From positions 1,178,001 through 1,242,000 of the forward strand of contig WJXW01000017.1 in NCBI GenBank assembly GCA_015832175.1: a stretch of DNA of 64,000 bases. The letters run 5' to 3'. Within the stretch, counting starts at the first letter, position 1; every line of letters starts with the position of its first letter. Shown here piece after piece: positions 57,791 to 64,000 of the stretch. A program made the position numbers and the translations under genes. The DNA comes from Paraphaeosphaeria minitans (lineage: Eukaryota > Ascomycota > Dothideomycetes > Pleosporales > Didymosphaeriaceae). The notes beneath the pieces were generated by a model that was not told the origin of the DNA, searched no databases, and was given only the letters and a program-made list of their open reading frames with translations.

Positions 57791-60700
57791 ATGGAGTCGC
57801 CTGGAGGCTATCCAGAGTCTCCGCTCGACCAGGATGATGTCGTCTACCCGTGCAAGGGATGCGGCGAGGTGAGAACAAGACCTATCCACTGTCGTGTTGC
57901 CGCAAGCTAACCGCCACGCAGATCCTCGAGGAAGGCAAGGCATTCGAATTAGGTATGCACCTGCCCTGCCCTGCCCTGCCCTCGCCCTGCCCTCGCCCTC
58001 GCCCACCACACTTTCCCCTCGCGCCTGCCTCGCCACAGACACTGACCTGCCACAGCCGGAAACCGATGGCATATTGATTGCTTCCGCTGCAACACCTGCG
58101 GCACGCTGCTCGACTCGGACGCGAACCTGCTGCTGCTCGGCGATGGCTCGCTCATCTGCAACAACTGCACATACAGCTGCAACCACTGCGGCAACAAGAT
58201 TGAGGACCTGGCCATCCTGACGGGCGACCAGGCCTTTTGTGCAAATTGCTTCCGATGCAGAAACTGCAAGCGCAAGATCGAGAACCTGCGATATGCCCGC
58301 ACGTCGCAAGGTATCTTTTGCATGTCCTGTCACGAGTCGCTGATGGCACGCCGTCGAAAGAAGACCAAAAAACCGCCCTCATCCTCGGTGCAAGCAAAAG
58401 TAGACAAATCGTTGCCTGCCCTCCCCACGAGCGCTGCCACCCAATTTACCCCTGATATTGACACGCCCTCCGACATCTTCTCGGAGCCTACCACCACTGA
58501 CGTGTCTCCCAGGCCGCCTCACCCTAGGCGGAATGATTCCTCGCCTGCTAACTTTAGGCGTGAAGCGTCCCCCGCTTCGCAGAACGACGCCCGTAGGGGT
58601 ACGCGCCATTTCGTCACTCCCAGTTCACATCACAGTCATCCACCTGCTGAGCCTCTCACTGACCAACCTCACTTAGATAACACAACACTGCCTGCGAGCA
58701 CGTACAAAGAGAAAGCCCATTCCGAAGCGTCCGACACTGGCGATGACCACGGCATTCTCCTCCCTTTCGCATTGGATCCGAACCCCGCGCCCGGGCCGTC
58801 TCCCATTCACAATACACACAGCAGAGGGGCGGAGGGAAAGTCTGCCCGTGACTACTTTAGCCGTCCTGTGGGTGGCCACAGAGAGATGCTCAAGGAGAAC
58901 AGATCCCGGTCGGCATCCGCAGAACGACAGCCTACGAGCCCGCATATTGCATACCAGGAGAAGGGAAGGCAGCCCTCGGAGCAGCTTGTGGACACGCTTC
59001 GAAAGCGCAAGGACAACATCAGCGATACACCCGCTATTACTACCGACCGAACACGAAGCCAGCACGCGTCACCTGCTCCGTCGCAATCTTCAGAGGCTTT
59101 CAAGCTTCAAGAGGTGCCCAAGAACAAGAGGGCGGAAGCCCGCAAGAACTCTACCGCTCGCTCGCCATCGCATGGCTCCACAGCCACAGATCTAGCTGGA
59201 AATCTAGGTAGCCAGCCCACCGAAGCCATTGGAAATTCAACCGCTCCTGTGGATACCAGCCGTGACGACTCGTCCACGACCTCGAGCTCATCCTTCGGTT
59301 CGACCCAGCAAAGACCGCAGGTCGAGCGGCCAGCACGCGGCGATTCGCTCGCCAATTCTTCGATGAAGACTTCTGCGCCAACGTCGAGAAAGGACATCCC
59401 TGGCGCTTCTCCGACCACTCCTACTATGCCGCAGACCGACCGAAAGCCATCCGCCACCTCCTCGAACGGCATTTATGGAAATGACAGAGACATGATGGAC
59501 CCGCCAGGACTGCCTCAGCGCGCGGCAGGAAGACGCCCCCCGCCTTCTGCGGATACCTTTGTGTCTCCGCGCGCACCGCCACAGCCTCCACCGGCGCCTC
59601 AAAATCACAAGACATCCGAATCCGTTAGTACCTTGCAGAGCGATGGTTCCAACACAGTCTACTCTACTGGTGGCTTGCCCCGCTACAGTGCACAGGGCGA
59701 CTTCTCCATGGATGAAGATTTTGCGCGTTTGCTTTCGAACCAGGAGGGGCATGAAAAGGAGGGTGGTATGTTGAGAAAAGTATCCAATGCTATGAAAGGC
59801 CACGGCCGGAGCCACAGCGACCGCGGCTCAATAACCTCTCGTGGCCATGGGCATAAGAAATGGCCCACCAATGGCTCCATAGACATCAGCAGTCCGACAA
59901 TTGCGTCGCCAAACTCCAGCGAAGAGGCTGTGAATCTAAGGAACGAGCTTCGCCGCGCGCAACAAAGAATCGCGGAACTCGAGGCAGAGAAGAATGGCCT
60001 GCAGGAGACCGTGCACAGCGCTGCCGACATCAAACAGGCCAACACAATGCTGAGGGAAAAACGAAACACAATGGCCGTTCTTGACACCCAGCGTGAGATG
60101 GTTATTCGCGAACTAGAGATTATGACCGAGCACCTCAAGAAAGCCAAAGAGAACAGCGGATCCACCATGGACATCAACCAGCTGAAGTCGGACATTCTAC
60201 GAGACTTTGCAAACTCGCTTCAAAAATTGAAAGACCAGCTGGGCAGCCAAATTGAAGAGCTCATCTCGAAACGCACGGCCCTCACGGATGAGATCTCCAA
60301 TTTGATTCAGATGAAAGACAAAGGGTTCCAAGAGTACGAGTCTTTGAGTGCGCAGAACAAGAAGCTTGCCGACATGAACCAAAATCTCATTGAGTCGATT
60401 CAATCAACACTCAAGACCAACAAGCAGCACGTGGGTAACCAAGCAATTGAAGCTGCACGGTCGCCAGCAAGCGGCTTAGGTATTTATAGTACCAACCATA
60501 AGGGTGGAAAGTCTGATATTTCTGTCGATGCCCGTGAGGTCATTCACGAGCATTCGTATTCCAATCTGCACGAGGCAGATTCCGAGGCCACGCTGGCGCA
60601 ACCACAGGTCGTCAACATTCGCAAGACTGGCAAGGCCACCAAATTCTCCAACTGGAAAAAGGGTGGCCAGGCAATCACGAAGAATGTCACGAAAGGCTTC

Positions 60701-61592
60701 AAAGGCGCGTTCGGGCCGACGGAATCGAAGGCAGCGGAAGAGATGAACATCAGAGTCATCGGTACTCCGTACGGGTCTACGCATACGCAGCCAGACTTTG
60801 CGTCAATGACGACAATGTCGAGCTCGCTCAGGAGCCGCGAAGAGGCTCCGCCACGAGGCTGGTTCGGTGGCAAGAACCCTACCAACGACCCAAAAGGCAA
60901 GACGAGGCCAATGCAACACGAGGACGGTAGCACGCAGCAGGTCGACGCTTCGGTCCTGTTCGGTTCGGATCTGATCGCTCGGTGCGAATACGAGAAGCGG
61001 ATGCTTCCTGCCATTGTAAGCCGTTGCATCGAGGAGGTGGAGACACGAGGAATGGATGTTGAGGGTATCTACCGCAAGAGCGGAGGCTCCTCCCAGGTCA
61101 ACCAAGTGAAGGCTGGCTTCGAAGGTACTGACGAATTTGACATCTCGGACCCCGACCTGGACATTCACGCCGTCACTTCAACTCTGAAGAACTACCTGCG
61201 CCGTCTACCGATCCCTCTCATTACGTATGTCCACTACGACCAGTTTCTTGATGCGGGTGTGATTGAGAGCCCAGACCAACGAGCCCGGGCCTTGCGAACT
61301 GTCTTAAAGGAGATTCCACGACCACACTACGACACACTTCAATTTTTGATCTTCCATTTGGCCCGCGTCATTCAGCATTCCGACGACAATCTCGTAAGTG
61401 GCCCATCAAATGCCCCAATAGTATCATGCTCACACGCACTAGATGACACCGCTCAACCTCGCTGTGGTTTTTGCCCCGACGATTATGCGTCCGACGGATA
61501 TAAACCGAGAGTTGACCGACATGCAAGCACAACGAAACGCCGTCCAAACGCTCCTCGAAGACCACAAGAACGTGTTCTTCGATGAGGATTAG
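57791..61592 (+). CDS. LIM-domain RhoGAP (Rga1-like)
   Basis: GTPase-activating protein for Rho/Cdc42 in polarity and septin or actin control (family role). Exons 57791-57868, 57922-57952 (31 nt), 58056-61393 and 61443-61592 give 1,198 residues. LIM 1: C21-x2-C24-x17-H42-x2-C45-x2-C48-x2-C51, with CNNC. LIM 2: CNHC...CFRCRNC...CMSCH. A long Ser/Pro-rich linker follows, then a coiled coil at about 670-770 (EEAVNLRNELRRAQQRIAEL). RhoGAP domain about 1015-1190: the arginine finger is Arg1043 in EGIYRKSGG, then LKNYLRRLPIPLI, LPH-type HYDTLQFLIFHLARV and MTPLNLAVVFAPTIMRP, the last provided by exon 4. Order LIM-LIM-RhoGAP matches yeast Rga1/Rga2. Confidence 0.93.
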
Positions 61593-62359
61593 TGTGGCCG
61601 GTGATGGCTACCCTCGACTTCTTCCAGACATGTGAACACCGCCAGCGATGCAACTGCGCTTGCGCATTTTTAAACCACTTGTAATGGCATGACGATCCAT
61701 CGTAGGCCAGGCTACGGTCAATGATCTTTCTCCTTCTCTGGCCTAAGCTGGCAACAGCTGGACCACGCTTACTTGAATTTTTGTATATGCGCAGCACCTG
61801 CATGGGAGTACACAAATTGAGCCACGAGAGCGTCGGCGCGGTCATTGACTTACTGGACGCACGATGCTATGAACAAACTTGACCATTCTTGCATTCTCAA
61901 CCATTACTCCGAACTCGGCAGTCGTGTTTTTGGAAAGCTACCAAGGCTGATTCCACTTGTATTTTTGTGTACGATAGGGTTTCTTTTGCCCCTTTCTGGA
62001 TCTTGTTGTAGCTAAGAGGGGGAGAGTTCCCTTTGGCGTTGAGCGGGTCTTTGTAGCTTTATTATACCCTTGAGGGTTTCGTTGGCGATGATATAGCATA
62101 GCGGGAAGAATCCAAGAAGTTGGCACTCAAGTCAATTCATGATGTCGCGTGCTTCGTGAGTTGTAGCGGCGGCCGAAGGCGGCCGACGTAATGGAGTTGG
62201 GTTTTCCATTTTGGTCAAGGTCCCGCTTAGAAATGCAGGTCCGAGCCTCGATCCAATGATGAACTTTTGACAAGCGGACGACAGCGGACAAGATCTCCAC
62301 GCCAGCTCCGCCAGCTCCTCTTCTTCATCTTCATTCTTCTTTTCTTTCCGTTCAGCACA
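61593..62359. other. Spacer between LIM-RhoGAP and MIA40
   Basis: 770 bp: 3' UTR of the LIM-RhoGAP gene, then the MIA40 promoter, ending in a C/T-rich leader. No gene seen. Confidence 0.45.
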
Positions 62360-63386
62360 ATGTTCCGACCTGCAACCCGATTAATTGCCTCTACTGTGGC
62401 GCGCGCCGTCCCTCGCGCCACCGCGCCCGCGCGACGATTTATTTCCACAGCGCCGCCGGCGCAGACGTCAAGAAGTTGGAAGAGCTTGTTCGCGCGCGTC
62501 GGTGCTGCTGGCGCGATAATATACTACTACAACACTGCAGATGTCTGGGCCGAGGAACCGAGACGTGAGTGATGCGAAGAGGACGGATAGCAACACAGGC
62601 TAGCATGCTAACGAACCCATGGCAGGCGCCGTAACAGCTCTCCCCATTGCAGACGAAGAGAACGAGCAACTTCCTACCATCGACGATGTAGCAGCAGCCC
62701 GCCTCAAGCGTAAAGCAGAGCGGGAAGCCATCGAAGCTCAATTGGCGGCGCAGCAGCAGGCACAGCACCAAAAACAGGCCGCTGCCAATGCGAACGAGAC
62801 CATCGCCACTGCGGGGAGCGTAGAAGAGCTGGAGGAGGAGGCAGGACAGCAGGGCGCCTTCAATCCCGAGACTGGAGAGATCAACTGGGACTGCCCGTGC
62901 CTGGGCGGCATGGCCGATGGGCCGTGCGGCGACGAGTTCAAGGCGGCGTTCAGCTGCTTTGTGTACAGTACCGAGGAGCCCAAGGGCATGGACTGCATTG
63001 AAAAATTCAAGTAAGGCGAACTCCACACCCGAACCGAGAGCACAGTGCTGACAGCGAACAGGGACATGCAAGACTGCTTCCGCAAATACCCCGAGGTGTA
63101 CGGCTCAGAGCTCGAGTCCGATGCCGACGATGACGAGGACGATCTTTCGGCAGAAGGAGCGCCTGCAACTGCTGTGGCCGACGCGCAGTCTACCGGCGGA
63201 CCCCTGAGCTCTACTTCCTCAGCACAGGAAGATTCCGGCCTCGTACCCGACGAATACCGACCCAGCGGCGCGACAGACCTTGCGAACAAGGCGGCGAAGC
63301 GGGACGACGAGACCACCAGCGAGAGCGAGCAGCTGATGCCCAAAGCAGCGCATGACGCGACCGGTGCCAACGTAGAGAAGAAGTGA
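62360..63386 (+). CDS. MIA40: Mia40, mitochondrial intermembrane-space oxidoreductase
   Basis: Oxidative import receptor that introduces disulfides into small cysteine-rich proteins of the intermembrane space, re-oxidised by Erv1. Exons 62360-62564, 62626-63010 and 63062-63386 give 304 residues. The N-terminal presequence is Arg/Ala-rich ([20 protein letters not shown]), followed by a short membrane anchor ([15 protein letters not shown]), as in the fungal membrane-bound form. The catalytic site is WDCPCLGG (CPC). The twin CX9C follows: [11 protein letters not shown] and CIEKFKDMQDC. An acidic linker separates anchor and domain. The C-terminal tail is acidic and disordered. All six structural and active cysteines are present. 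Confidence 0.95.
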
Positions 63387-64000
63387 TCATCATACCAAGA
63401 GAACGGGATTTCAAGCTCTACGACGAGGGCCTGCAACGGCATGTAAAAACATGCGGGAGAAGAATGATCAGACAGCTGTACTATAGAAGGCTCGAAACCA
63501 GGCATGCAGGAGCGAGGGTGTATTTGGTTGCATTTGCATTTTGGACGGCGATTACTCCTGCTCCGGCGAAAGAAAGAAGATGAGAAAAAGATGTACATTA
63601 TGTGTAGGCAATACAGGTGCGCTGTATCATGTAGACTAGATACTCCATCCACGAACTCCTACCACACCCGATTCGACCCCTTTCTGAGCCGCATTCGTCC
63701 AGTCACAAAGCCTTGCCCGATGTGCCCGCACGCGGGTGCGAGGCTACTACCAAGTCTACGTAGACTAGAGTCCTGCCATGGAGTCGCCCTCGGCTAGACT
63801 GGTTCTGTGAGTGATGTACGTACAACGTGGACCGCCTGCTTGACGCTGGACTTGCGAAAGAACGGAAAAAGAAAGAAAGATAAAATAAGAGAAAAAGAGA
63901 AGAGGAGGAAGAAAAAAAAAGGTCACACTCATTGCACTGAAGGAAAATAAGCGGAGAAGTATGCATCTCGTCATCCTCGGCGGTCGAATTATTTATAAGA
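63387..64000. other. Distal spacer
   Basis: 3' end of MIA40, then purine-rich sequence (63855-63930, GAAAGAAAGA and GAGGAGGAAGAAAA runs). No gene seen before the window edge. Confidence 0.4.

Noticed and set aside
57365..57910. Plus ORF of 181 residues over the LIM-RhoGAP leader
   Set aside because: Built from CTG and GAC trinucleotide repeats (Ala and Arg runs) and overlaps exon 1 of the LIM-RhoGAP in another frame.

Overview
The window is nuclear DNA from a filamentous ascomycete (Pezizomycotina). A dothideomycete is my best guess, an inference from gene style and family content. Genes are split by many short introns (mostly 45-70 bp, GT-AG, with CTAAC/CTGAC-like branch sites). They lie on both strands and are separated by GC-rich, repeat-prone spacers. 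The families are typically fungal: DASH subunit Ask1, STU1, Spc24, a Zn2Cys6 regulator, 2EXR-like proteins, and THI4 preceded by a TPP riboswitch. There is no operon structure, rRNA, CRISPR or intact transposon. I found no convincing tRNA by eye.

Layout. 0.3-4.3 kb: type II PI 4-kinase (LSB6) and ASK1, both minus strand. 4.9-9.5 kb: a short-chain dehydrogenase with a presequence-like N-terminus, two small orphan coiled-coil ORFs, and a decayed 2EXR-like gene. 9.5-14.2 kb: sparse, with one Gly/Tyr/Arg-rich acidic-tailed orphan. 14.3-24.2 kb: a large GYF-domain protein, a RING-H2 E3 ligase, and a divergent FIS1/SPC24 pair. 25.9-30.8 kb: a 1,421-residue coiled-coil protein. 31.8-36.7 kb: phospholipase D and a 2EXR-like protein. 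36.9-40.2 kb: mismatch-repair PMS1. 40.3-43.4 kb: an amino-acid-permease relic beside a LaeA-type methyltransferase that carries a GC-AG intron. 45-48.6 kb: a small secreted six-cysteine protein and a Zn2Cys6 regulator. 49.4-53.1 kb: STU1 (CLASP). 53.4-55.5 kb: a minisatellite, then THI4 with its TPP riboswitch. 57-61.6 kb: satellite and trinucleotide arrays, then a LIM-RhoGAP. 62.4-63.4 kb: MIA40.

Themes. Three genes act at the kinetochore or spindle (ASK1, SPC24, STU1). Three are mitochondrial or plausibly so (FIS1, MIA40, the SDR). Two act in phosphoinositide or phospholipid signalling (LSB6, PLD). This looks like an ordinary mixed core region, not a biosynthetic cluster. The best-supported regulatory system is the riboswitch-containing 5' leader intron of THI4. 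I found no clearly new multi-gene system. Exon junctions were derived by hand from splice consensus and reading frame, and all but one junction keep frame unambiguously. That exception is in the Zn2Cys6 gene.
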